Shown: piece after piece, positions 22,452-32,430 of the stretch
Numbering within the stretch: position 1 is the stretch's first letter
Layout: each line of letters starts with the position of its first letter
Assembly (NCBI GenBank): GCA_003427395.1
Contig: BFEA01000157.1
Location: 1,103,234-1,167,233 of the forward strand
Origin: Chara braunii
Lineage: Eukaryota; Streptophyta; Charophyceae; Charales; Characeae
Length of the DNA: 64,000 nt
Direction of reading: 5' to 3'
Notes under the pieces: generated by a model
Databases searched by the model: none
What the model was told of the DNA's origin: nothing
What the model saw: the letters and a program-made list of their open reading frames with translations, nothing else
Program-made: the position numbers and the translations under genes

Positions 22452-23724
22452 ATGGCTACCTCCTCTACAGTGTCACAGGCCTTGTCCCAGGCCTCTTCGT
22501 CAGGTGTCAGTCAAGGTGTCTCTCAGAGTTCTGTTAGTCAATCTGTTGTCTTGCAAGTCAGCCAGCAGATTCCACTCACACCTGAGGATTATGAAATCCT
22601 CCAAGCGGAAGAACTGCATGATCAACTACAGCAGCAATTGAGAGATGCAGCAGAGAGGAGGCAGAGGGCTATCACAAGAAAAGCTAGACTAGGAGCTAGG
22701 AGGCAGGAGTTAAGGAATTTAGAGGCACTAGACGAGTCAACACTTGACCCTGCGATGCAAGCGCTGCGTCGCTCACTCTTGTGTGTGGCGGAAGCGCAGG
22801 TTGTCCAGCTGGAAGTGCTGGCCGAAAGGCCAAAAACGAATTTTGGCTGCATTGCAGGCTCCTCGTCCAATGATGAGGCAGCCTCGGTATGTTGTAGCGC
22901 CCCTTTTGGTTGCGGGTCCCTCAGTGCCGCCGTCGTCGGTAGGGCCCTCCTACTCTCCTATGTTTGGCATTCCTCTTTCGAGTAGTCAACTAGTGGTCCG
23001 GTTCCTATCTCTTCTTCTGTACCACCGAGGACGGTGGCAGCTACAGTGCCATTGTCAGGACAACTACAAATTAGCATGCAGCAACCTGTCTCAGCGGATA
23101 TGCAGCCTCTGCAGGAATCTCCTGGGCAGATCCAACCCATGCAGTGGATGCCTAAGATACCCTTGCTGAGTCCCAAGCCCTTTTTGGCGACAGGAAGAAG
23201 GACGAGGACCTGGATACCAGGGTGAGGACTGTGCCTACCTATGTGAGGCACAAGCTCACAAGGCCAGAGCAGGAACTAATAGTTGCTGCTTCCTTTTTAG
23301 AGGGATCGGCAACACGTTGGTTAAATGGGTTAGTGCAGCAGCAGGGCTATGGTCAGAATTTCGATGCCTGGGCTCAGGCCCAGACATTGGAAGACTTCGT
23401 ACAGACTGTGTACAAGAGGTGGCATGACCCTCAAGGGGCTCAGAAGGCCACCGATGCGATTAACAATCTTTGTGCCAAAATGTATGCGAAGTCACGGACG
23501 CCCTAGAACCTCTTATCGTAGTACCTGGTGTGCGTTTTGATCCACAGGTGCTCCTCACAGACTATTTGAGATGTCTGCCCACGGACGTCAAGAATAAGCT
23601 GGTGGACGAGGCCTATATTGACCAACATAGCTTCGCAACTTTCAGCAAGAAAGCCTTAGATATAGAGGCTAAGCTTGGGAGGCTAAGCTTGGGTCCTTGC
23701 CTGGAGTGCTGTAACGCAGTTTGA
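22452..23724 (+). pseudogene. Element A gag, N-terminal and capsid part
   Basis: Gag forms the particle of Ty3/gypsy elements. Reading starts at the ATG at 22,452 with a Ser/Gln-rich N-terminus, then a charged helical segment (about 22,575-22,800; EELHDQLQQQLRDAAERRQR). Two frameshifts follow (near 22,830 and 23,000). The capsid core is at 23,222-23,506: PEQELIVAASFLEGSATRWL and TLEDFVQTVYKRW are typical retrotrans_gag text. A further frame change leads to 23,470-23,724. The nucleocapsid knuckle lies beyond an insertion at 24,792. Confidence 0.75.
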
Positions 23725-23927
23725 AGTTCCTTTGGAGGGCTTAGGGGAGTTTTGTGATGCAGAGAGACTAGCCTTTTGGAGGGTTTAGGAGTTTTAGTGA
23801 AACCCGCAGAGATCAGCAATCGCAGTTTGCTCTAGAGATACATGCAATAACTGACAGCCACACAGCTGAGAGGAGCAACCAGCGACGGATTAGGCATACA
23901 AAGCCATACAAAGGACTAGCTACAGGG

Positions 23928-24125
23928 AAGGGTGAGGGGTGGTACATCCTTCCTTCTGGAAGTAATCAATGTCGTCCACTCGGGCCTCCCAACCATAATG
24001 GGGAGGAGCGTGGGGTGAGTCAACCTTGTACTTTCCATTGACTTGTCGGGGGAATAGGAACCAGACTGTTGCTCCCCAGAATGGTAGGAGCCGGAACCAA
24101 GACGTTCTGAAAAAAAAAAAAAAAA
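23928..24125 (+). mobile_element. LINE 3'-tail fragment inserted in gag
   Basis: Matches the LINE tails at 3584, 9450 and 10,030 and ends in a run of about 16 A (24,110-24,125). The terminal hairpin is CGGAAC (24,092-24,097) with GTTCTG (24,104-24,109), with one G-U pair and loop CAAGAC. It lies between the capsid and zinc-knuckle coding parts of element A, so it is a nested insertion younger than element A. Confidence 0.8.
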
Positions 24126-24440
24126 TCTCAATCACACCTTTTCTAAGGTTTCCAAGTTCATTATTAGACAAAGGATTGACATTCCTATGGGAAAAACTTC
24201 CAGCCCTGCTGTAGCTTGTCTCCTATGCTCATACTACGAGTTCTCTTTTCTCAACTCTTTAGGCAAAGACCGCAATTTGATTCAAGGGCTAAGATTAGTT
24301 GATGATGCGGCACTATTTGTTACTTTTCCTGATAGGACCCATAACTCTTTTGACAAAGCCACACTGAACTACCTACGCGTTATCTCTCTCTGTGACAAGA
24401 ACTTGACCTTGGTCCGTACTGACTCTAGGGACGTTTTTTG
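24126..24440 (+). pseudogene. Penelope-like reverse transcriptase fragment
   Basis: In the frame of 24,187-24,591 the text includes IPMGKTSSPAVACLLCSYYE and then RLVDDAALFV about 25 residues later. The pattern G/D-IPMG-x3-SP-x2-A, YYE-x-x-FL and R-x-x-DD matches RT motifs of the Penelope-like lineage (GIPMG..., RYxDD) and not Ty3 (FGLxNAP, YLDD) or L1 RTs (RQGDPLSP, FADD). The frame stays open upstream to about 24,133. It follows the poly(A) of the LINE tail directly and is only a fragment. Whether the same event brought both is unknown. Confidence 0.5.
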
Positions 24441-24749
24441 GGTAAAAATAAAAATAAAAAAAATATTGGGTCCGCGCATCAGAGTCAGGGAGATGGTAGG
24501 AAGAAGAGACTGCTCCAAGACTGGAAGAAGAAAGGTTAACTCATGTTCGTCGACCATGATGGTCAGGCGACTGAGATTGACGAATTCCTAGACTATGGGG
24601 AAGAAAAGAGCAGGAGGGGGCCAGTGAGACTTCGGATGGGAGAGTCGTGGCACACATCAAAGAGAAAGCTAGGGGGACCGGGAAGCAGAAGGTGGGCCGG
24701 TCCAAGGGTCAGGGCGACCAAGGAATGCCCGCATGGGTAAAAACTTGGT

Positions 24750-25561
24750 TTGGAGTATGAGGTGTGGAGGGACCGAGTTGCTAGGGGTACGTGTATGAAC
24801 TGTGGCAACTATGGCCACACGTCCCAAACGTGTCGAGGCAAGAAATTCCTAACGAGGGTAGCCTCTCCAACGGTCGTGGGACTATCTTCGAACCCTCGCA
24901 GTGCTTCTGTGAGCACTTCGCAGGGAAACACCTCGGGCCATTAGGAGTTTTAGTCGCTCTCACTCGCGCTGAAGTGGTAACGTTGCCTTCCCCACTTCAG
25001 GTGTTGGCCAGGGCTAGTGACCCACATATTGCCCCGCAGACACATTCAGACCCACCGACGCTTTGTTCGAGAGATGTGTCTGAGGCCCTAGAAGAGTTAG
25101 AGACTGAGTGGTCAGGGAAGGACCCCAGAGACTCTTGGGCGCAGACACATTCAGACCCACCAACGCTCTGTTCGAGAGATGTGTCTGAGGCCCTAGAAGA
25201 GTTAGAGACTGAGTGGTCAGGGAAGGACCCCAGAGACTCTTGGGCGATGATTAGTAGAGGTCCAAAAGGTGAACACTTTGTGGTAGAGGTTGATGTACGT
25301 GGCCGCAAAGTGGGTGCCTTCGCAGACATTGGCTCTACACGGAACTTCATCAGTCGTGCTTGTGTGGATAGGCTGCGCTCAGGGGACCAAGTGCAGCGGC
25401 TTAGCAGATTTGTAGCATCTACGCTAGCCACCAAGCACCGTATGGTTGTCAAGGACTATGTCAAGGACGTAGTCTGCACCTTCTCCTATGGAGGAGGGGA
25501 AGTGAAACACAAAATCTCATTCAACGAACTGCCTTTTGACATGTTACTAGGTATGTACTAG
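24750..25561 (+). pseudogene. Element A nucleocapsid knuckle and protease
   Basis: A canonical zinc knuckle C-x2-C-x3-GH-x4-C (CMNCGNYGHTSQTC) lies at 24,792-24,833. After a frame change near 24,790-24,850, a 256-codon frame carries a 35-residue tandem duplication and then an aspartic protease: FVVEVDVRGRKVGAFADIGS, ending with FDMLLGM. The catalytic triplet is DIG (25,324-25,332) where D-S/T-G is expected, so activity is doubtful. A TAG at 25,559 replaces the Trp or Asp expected after LLGM. Confidence 0.75.
25036..25245 (+). repeat. 105-bp in-frame tandem duplication
   Basis: Two adjacent units (25,036-25,140 and 25,141-25,245) encode the same 35 residues, beginning QTHSDPPTLCSRDVSEALEE. 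They differ at only a couple of nucleotides, so the duplication is recent compared with the decay of the element. It lies in the linker between the zinc knuckle and the protease. Confidence 0.95.
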
Positions 25562-27302
25562 CTCGAGGTCGCTCAACCTCAGTTTGATTGGGATAGAAAG
25601 GTGTTGATCCACAAGTTGCCCAACGGTAGAACTGTTAGACTGCAGAAGTTTAAAGCTAGCAGTCTAGTGGAAAACTACGGGTGCACGTGCGCAATATCCT
25701 TCTATAACTACTATAAGCAGAACCGCGAGGAGGGCATGTATCTAGTCTTTGTCTTTGAGAAAGGGGAGGCCGTAAAATCACTCCCAGAGATAGAATCAGT
25801 CGTCGCGCAGTATTCCGACCTTTTTTAGGAGCCCACAGGGGTGGTGGAAAGGGAGGTAGTCCATGCAGTAGAGGTGGTCCCAGGTAGTAGGTGCTTAGAG
25901 GACGAATCTATAGGATGTCTCCTGCGGAGTTCGATGAGCTCCGCTGCCAGCTCAAGGAGCTCACAGAGAAGGGATGGATTCGACCTACTACCTCCGCTTA
26001 TGGTGCGCCACTCTTATTTGTTCCTAAGAAGGGAGGTACACTAAGGATCTGCATTGACTATAGGGGCCTCAATGCCATCACCATAAAGAACGCAGAGCCC
26101 CTACCCCGCATCGACGACCTATTGGATAGAGTGCAAGGATGCCGGTACTTTACTAAGATAGATCTAAAATCCGGATACCATCAAATTGCCATTAGACCTG
26201 AGGACCAGCACAAAACCGCTTTTCAAACCAGGTACGGTCTGTACGAGTTTGTGGTGATGCCCTTTGGCCTATGCAATGCCCCTGGGACATTCCAGCATGC
26301 CATGAATAGGATATTTCATGAGTACTTAGACAAGTTTATCATCGTGTACCTCGATGATATCCTTATCTTTAGTAAGACTGTAGAGGAGCACGCTGAGCAG
26401 TTGAAAATAGTGTTAGGTCTCCTAAGACAACACCAGTACAAGGTAAACTTGGAAAAATGCGAGCTCGGTCGCACCAAGATCTTGTACTTGGGTCATCAAA
26501 TATTTGCGGATGGGTTGAGGCCGGACGATGCCAAAGTGGCCAGCATACGGGACTGGCCCAGACCTCAGACTGTTACTGAGGTCCGATCGTTTTTTGGGAT
26601 GACGGGCTACTATCGTCCGTTTGTCAAAAACTATAGTACTATAGCTTACCCATTAACAGATCTAACTCGACTTGACACCCCTTGGGAGTGGACTGAAGAG
26701 TGTGAAACAACCTTCAAGAAATTGAAGTACACGCTGACGCACTATGAAGTCCTCAAACTTCCGGATCCTGAACAACCCTTTGTCGTGACCACAAACGCCA
26801 ACCAATATGGCATAGGCGCGGTCCTTGCACAAAAGGAGGGGAAGAAGTTAAGACCGATCGAGTATATGAGTAAAAAGATGCCCTCTCAGAAACTGGCCAG
26901 ATCTACTTATGAGCGTGAGCTTTATGCCCTGTACCGAGCGCTGGTCCATTGGAGACACTATCTCCTGGGAAGATTCTTCTTTGTGAGATTGACCATGAGA
27001 CCTTGCGCCGGATCAAGACACAGCCTGTACTCTCTGACGCACTCAAGCGGTGGATCCAAGTGATAGACATGTATGACTACCAACTTGATCGAATCAAGGG
27101 AGAGTACAACAAAGTGGCTGATGCACTATCACGCCAGGCAGATTATCTGGGCGCGCTAGTAACTGAGTTTGGCATATCCAAGGATGTAACTCGATCCCTG
27201 GTGGAAGCCTATCAGGAAGATATAGTTATATCTGAGACCATTCGCAAACTGGAGGCTAAGGATAAAGTTACCTCCGATGAGTTTGGGCTGGTCAATGGTT
27301 AG
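25561..27302 (+). pseudogene. Element A reverse transcriptase and RNase H
   Basis: The main frame is 25,891-27,063. RT blocks: RMSPAEFDELRCQLKELTEK, WIRPTTSAYGAPLLFVPKK, IDYRGLNAIT, FTKIDLKSGYHQI, FVVMPFGLCNAPGTFQ and YLDDILIFSKT (about 26,347). RNase H follows with TTNANQYGIGAVLAQ, where the first catalytic Asp (TTDAS in relatives) is Asn, then STYERELYALYRAL. A frameshift near 26,970 moves reading to 26,949-27,302 (DHETLRRIKTQ, KVADALSRQAD). The region 25,561-25,890 carries the protease-RT linker with TAG for CAG at about 25,827. Confidence 0.88.
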
Positions 27303-28615
27303 CTGTTTCTTGAAAAGGCTGGGAATAAAAGACTGTGTCCGAAGTAGAGAGTCTTTGCGTAGTTTATTTCTAGGGGAATGTCATGATGCAACTGGTCATT
27401 TTGGTTACAAAAAGACATCAACTAACATAGTGCAGAGATTTTTGTGGCCATCTGTGATGCAAGATGCGAAGAAGTACGTGGAAACGTGCCATGTTTGCCA
27501 ACGGGCAAACCTAGGACTCTGGCTCCGCTTGGGCTTATCAAGCCCTTGCCGATTCCTGAAGGACCTGGTCAGAGTGTGTCCATGAACTTCATGGATACTC
27601 TTGTGACCAGCAGGTCCGGGAAAAGACACATCTTCGTCATAGTTTACCGTTTCTCGAAGTATGCAAAACCGACTACGTCATCAGGTTGTTGTTGGATAAC
27701 TGGGTACGGGACTTTAGCTTACCTAAGTCCATCATCAGTGACAGGGATGTCCGCTTCACAAGCGAACTGTGGCAAAACACAGCCCAACAGATGGGTACCA
27801 GACTGCAGATGACATCGGGTAATCACCCCGAGTCAAATGGACAGGCGAAACAGATGAACCGAGTAGTGCAGCACCTATGAAGGCATTACATCAAGCCAAG
27901 TCAGGATGATTGGGACGAAAAGTTGCGTCTCGTCGCCAGCCTGTACAACAATGTTGTGCATAACACTACTGGCATGACCCCCAACCAATTGCATCTTGGT
28001 TGGAAGCCAAGATCCACCTTGGATTTTCTACTGCCTGAAAGTCGGTCAACTGCAGCATCTGACAGCATAGAGTTTGCCGTCAAATACGAACAGATGTTGC
28101 AGCAGGCCGTTGAACACATCAGGAAATCTCAGGATGCTATGATTGCATCTGAGATCAAACACAGACGACCATCTAACTTTCAAGTAGGAGACAAAGTCTG
28201 GGTGAAGTCATCTGAACTGGGGCAGGAATTAGGAATCTCCTGAAAATTAATGCCACAGTACTTCGGTCCCCTGGAGGTCCTAGACATAGTCGGAGATCAG
28301 ATGGATGGACCTTCCTATGTGATACGCATCCCACCTCACCTCCGCGCACACCCAGTTTTTCACGCTTCAAAGCTAGCACCTTTTGCAGAAACTGTATAGT
28401 TTCCCTCCAGACGGTCAATGGGGCCCCCAACCATGGATGGTGAAGTCGACATCGACGGAATCGTGAAGCATCGAGTGATGCCAATGCCTAAACCGTCGGC
28501 CAGAGGCCGCCCTCCTAAACCGAGAATGCAATATCGTGTCAGATTCGGACATCATCTGGATCCGAAGGAAGATCGGCGGTTCACCAGAGAAGAACTCGTG
28601 AGAACAGCACCTTAA
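27303..28615 (+). pseudogene. Element A integrase with degenerate chromo-like tail
   Basis: Fragments in three frames give the integrase: zinc domain ECHDATGHFGYKKT...CHVCQ (about 27,377-27,500), core MNFMDTLVTSRSGKRHIFVI with the first Asp (about 27,583), SDRDVRFTSELWQ (about 27,737) with the second, and NHPESNGQAKQMN (about 27,823) with the Glu. The C-terminal part has VGDKVWVKSSEL (about 28,186). It ends with YRVRFGHHLDPKEDRRFTRE (about 28,534-28,593), the end of a chromodomain-like module as in related elements. Stops at 27,878, 28,241 and 28,397 fit TGG, CGA and CAG mutations. Confidence 0.82.
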
Positions 28616-28706
28616 GTTATCACAGGCTACGAAAGAGGACTTAAGGGGAAGATGCCTGTAGATTAGATGACTTCTCAGAGGACTATCGAAGAAAAGGAGG
28701 AGGGAA

Positions 28707-29347
28707 TGCGAGGATCTGGGTCCTCGGTAGGCCTAAGGAGCCCTGTTGCAAATATGCCCGCCCTAAGTGAAGGCGGGCCTAACAAATCACGAGAGGCCCC
28801 CAACTGTCAATTTTGTATTTGGGGTCCAGGTAGTTGTGACGCGCCAGTTGGTTGAGGGAAACACAGGCCGAGCAGCACATACATTCCACGACCTTCCAGG
28901 TTTTTCCGAAAACGCAGGCCCTGGGCAAGAATCGCAGCCTCATACATAGTCAGTTGGGAGGCCCAACAACTGCAACAGAGGCGCGACCTTCTGGGGCCTA
29001 CCGGAAGCTTCTGGGCCGAGGCCCAGGCCAGCCAGACTGTGAAGGCAGGCAGGCTCTTTCCATATAGGAAAGAGCTTGCGGCCTGGAGATGCATTCAACA
29101 TTTGCATGCTGGCGGCCGCGCTGATAGAGCGGACGCTCATAGGCTGTTGCTGGCGCTGAGAGGCAAGGTGCTAGTGCGTGCGGTCGTGCAGGAAGTAGGG
29201 CGCTGCTAAGGGCAGCGCCATAGCCCTGCCTCCATAGCTAGATGGGCTTGGACTACAATGAGGCGCAGGGGTGGTCTTCAGGTGTACAGAGGGAAGACAT
29301 GGGAGTAAGTCAGGGGAAAGAGAAGGATGATGATGTTGATGATGTGA
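28707..29347 (+). repeat. 3' LTR of element A
   Basis: Homologous to 15,741-16,404. A polypurine tract (about 28,689-28,706, 'gaaaaggaggagggaa') lies immediately before TGCGAGG, as expected for the plus-strand primer. The match continues into the segment shared with 20,742-20,832, so the LTR end is probably near 29,437. The copies differ by many substitutions and a small deletion, so the insertion is not recent. Confidence 0.85.
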
Positions 29348-29469
29348 GGGCACATACCTGGTATTGGCGATGGTCTGCATGGGCGACATCTTCAAGTACT
29401 TCGTAGGCTGCTGACGTCAACAGTTGCATCGTCAATTATGTCCATACTCGTCCGAATATGAAAGTTGGA

Positions 29470-29990
29470 ATTGTCCTTGACATTAAAAAGTCAAGTTTTG
29501 TCTAACTCCCTGAATTAGTAAAAATTTGGGCAGCATCTCCTTTAGAGAAATAGACTTCTCAAATTTATACTAAGATGGATAAGAACTCAAAAGAGAACTT
29601 GAGTTCCCGCCAAGACAAAATTTTAACTATCTCCTTAGATTTGTAAAAATTTTGGCAACACTTCCTTTGGAGTAGTGTCATTCCAAAATTTATTTATACA
29701 AAGCTAAATACACAATCTGAAAATGATTATGACTTCCCAAAGTCAAATTTTGTTTAACTCCCTGAATTAGCAGAAAGTCGGCCAGCACTTCACCTAGAAA
29801 AGAAGGTTTTCCAAATTTTTACTAAGCTAGATATAAAAAGTAGACAAAAGTTGAACCTTGAAAGTCAAAATTTAACTAACTCCTTGGTTTTGTAGAAATT
29901 TCGGCAACACTTCCCGTAGAGAAAGTAGCTTTCCAAAATTTATACAGAACCAAGTAAAATAAATGATCCCAGAAGATGCAAAGTTGGACT
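29470..29990 (+). repeat. Tandem hairpin repeat, about 120-bp units (copy 1)
   Basis: About four units alternate two types: 'ctccctgaattag(t/c)aaaaatttgggcagc' and 'ctccttggatttg..gaaatttcggcaac'. Each unit carries an inverted repeat such as AAATTTTGG...CCAAAATTT around 'cacttcc(t/c)..gtagagaaagt'. The block is collinear with 59,870-60,440. Confidence 0.75.
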
Positions 29991-30238
29991 AAGTAAGAAA
30001 AATTAGCTCATAAAATGTAGGAATTGGACTAACTCTTATAGCTCTAGCACGCGGTCAGCAGCTAAAGCAACTACCTATCAACCTGAAACTCGGACTAAGA
30101 AGAAGCTCACACTCAGCCACACGCAAGTTCATACCACAATGGTAAGACCTCTCACCCAGTCCTAAGGTTAAACCTTGGTAACAATAGTTCATAGTCTCTC
30201 AATGATTTATTCCTTTTTACCCAACTTACATATGGCAT

Positions 30239-31007
30239 AGAGCTAGATCGTTTAACTTAGAAACAAAGTCTAGCTTTGTCATTGAATATACCCAAACACA
30301 GGGCACTACTTTTCTTTTCTTTGCGCATATGACTAGGCTATTCAACCTAGAAACAAAGCCTAGTTGCTCTAAACTGTTTACGTAGCCAAGTTATATATTT
30401 TTTTCGGCCCTTACTCTTTTAAGGTAGCATAAGAGTGCACCATTCAACTTAGAAACAAAGTTCAGCCTACCCCATCTTACTACCGATTGATATTCTTAAT
30501 TAATACTCTCTTCATTATGATAAGCTATAGTCAGACCATTCAACTTAAGAACAAAGTCTGACTAGCCTGTTCATAGGTAAAATAATAATAAAGTATAGGT
30601 AAAACTATTCCTTGGTTTTCAATATGTGCGTGGCTCCAAACCAAACCATTCAACTTAGAAACAAAGTCTGGTCCTTCAACTGATCTCCCTCAGAATAACA
30701 AAAAAAAGTTCAAGTCATTCAACTTAGAAACAAAGCTAAAACCTTCTTTTTCAGAAACAAATAAAGAAACATAAGGAGATTGGGCTTTAACTTAGAAACA
30801 AAGTCCAGTCCCACTCAGAAAATCCCAAAATAAACCAAGGCGACCAAACCATTCAACTTAGAAACTAAGCTTGGTCCCTGAAAATGCAATCACAGGCAAC
30901 CCTCACAAGTATGAGCAACCAGACCATCCAACTTAGGAACAAAGTCTGGTTCTCAAGGCATTCAAAATAAACATAGCACTGGGCCATTCAACTTAGAAAC
31001 AAAGGCC
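30239..31007 (+). repeat. Variable-stem, constant-loop hairpin array (copy 1, ten units)
   Basis: Ten occurrences of the core TTCAACTTAGAAACAAAG or a 1-2 base variant, at irregular spacing of about 60-110 bp. Most sit between complementary arms that differ from unit to unit: AGCTAGA/TCTAGCT (30,241/30,269), ACTAGGC/GCCTAGT (30,332/30,358), TAGTCAGAC/GTCTGACTA (30,528/30,556), ACCAAAC/GTCTGGT (30,640/30,666, one mismatch), GACCAAAC/GCTTGGTC (30,842/30,869, one mismatch), AACCAGAC/GTCTGGTT (30,917/30,944) and GGCC/GGCC (30,982/31,004). The units at about 30,436 and 30,712 have weak stems. The unit at 30,781 pairs with one G-U. Confidence 0.85.
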
Positions 31008-31756
31008 AACTTTTGGTTGACCCAGTCAATTGCAAGCAAAACCACCTTCCTCCCGCCTTCCTCCAATTTAAAACCCTTTCTCGATCTGAATTCAGATGAC
31101 CAAAAAAAATGAAATTGAGATTGCGCATGCATTCCTCTACTTAACTCTGATTTAAATCCAGAAAGTCAAACATAAGATCAATAGGGGTGCACTCAGTATA
31201 CTCAGTCAAACCTTGGGCAGATGTACAAGTAAGGGTTTTAACTGGGTTTATAGAAGGAGATGAGGTGTACCACTCAGTTCCCTGCCTCCAGAACCTCGCC
31301 TAGGTTCTGGCAGAGCTCCCGCAATCGGTGGGGCAACCTCCCACAGAGGTCTTGGCACGGATTACGGGTTGCAATCCCACATGCCGCCTTCCTCTCCAAA
31401 CCAATAGACTAGACTGAGAGTAAGAAGGGCAGAAGGAGAAAATTTGAGTCGCTCGGATTCAAGAAAGGTGCACTCAGAATCGTGTGAGAGGGCCTCAATT
31501 CCTTGACATGCGTGAGGCCCCCCCAATGGCAGCCAGAATGCGTAGCAACTTGGTTAAACTGACGTCAACCTTCAACTGTTAACTCCCTGACAACTCTCTC
31601 ACTCGCAGCGAAGACCCCTCCTTTTTTCAAGAGCTCAGTCACCTCGCACAACTTTGTAGTCCGAACCGTATTGGCCACAACTCAAGACACGGGTTGCGGA
31701 TCCAACACATAGTCCTCTCTTCCTCCGTAGTGATGCAACAACGCAGTCTGGCCAGC

Positions 31757-32430
31757 CACGTAAGTGCAACATGCCCTTCAATTGGTAAATCTGTTACTCA
31801 ACAATTGACCTCCGACTGCTCCGGCTGATGGGATGAGCAGCCCACAAGCCAGCAGGTAGGATCAACAGCCTTCCATCGCACCAATAAGTAGGTGACTCTG
31901 CAACTCCAGCAGGCAAGTCTTTAAACCCCATGGTTTTCTCCCTCCTTATTGCTCCTCTGTGCAGCGGGACGAGCAGCGCTCCGGCTAACAGGTAAGTCTG
32001 CCTCACTGCCCCATGAGGTAGAATGAGCAGCGCACAGGTAGGCTTTCGTCGCTTCTGCTTGCTGCCTCAGCCAAACCCCCCACCTTTGTTTATGCATAGC
32101 TCGACACCCCTTCGTGTTCCAGCATGGGTGCTCCGGCTCAGCCTTCCTTATCATATTATGGTTGGTGGAGTAGAGCGCTCAGATCGTTCCTCTTCGCAAT
32201 GTCGATCACACTGGTCAGCGTGGGCGAAGCTCCCCTTGCACCACATGGATGACATGCGCAAAGGCCTTTAGGTAAGCCTCCAGCTTTGCGGCTGGCCCCA
32301 TTCCTCTTCATCCATAGGATAAGCAGAGCCGGGATTATTCTCCCGTTCACATACGAAAATGCATACCGCTTAGCACCGTAGCTCGACTTTTAATCTGCCC
32401 AGTATCATCAATTCAACTAGCCAGGTACGC
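31757..32430 (+). other. Cluster of splice-donor-like words
   Basis: CAGGTAAGT-like words recur within degenerate repeats of 'gatgagcagcgcac': CACGTAAGTG (about 31,758), CAGGTAGGAT (about 31,852), CAGGTAAGTC (about 32,000), CAGGTAGGCT (about 32,034), TAGGTAAGCC (about 32,270) and CAGGTACGCT (about 32,422). Plant 5' splice sites are CAG/GTAAGT, so alternative donors in an element transcript are possible. Tandem duplication alone could also explain the pattern. Confidence 0.35.

Larger units (their letters stand above)
15741..29437 (+). mobile_element. Ty3/gypsy element A, nested in the non-coding repeat
   Basis: Matching LTR sequence lies at 15,741-16,404 and 28,707-29,347, with gag, zinc knuckle, protease, RT, RNase H and integrase between. 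Left of 15,741 the sequence is the 5' part of the non-coding repeat, and right of 29,437 it resumes, so element A inserted there. The 5' LTR appears split by about 4.3 kb of other sequence (16,405 to about 20,741), and gag is interrupted at about 23,928-24,440. I could not identify the target-site duplication. Frame breaks make it inactive. Confidence 0.75.

Noticed and set aside
30239-31007. CRISPR-like array (regular short repeats with variable sequence between)
   Set aside because: The 'repeats' are hairpin loops, the intervals vary from about 60 to 110 bp, arms are palindromic, and the context is a eukaryotic retroelement without cas genes.
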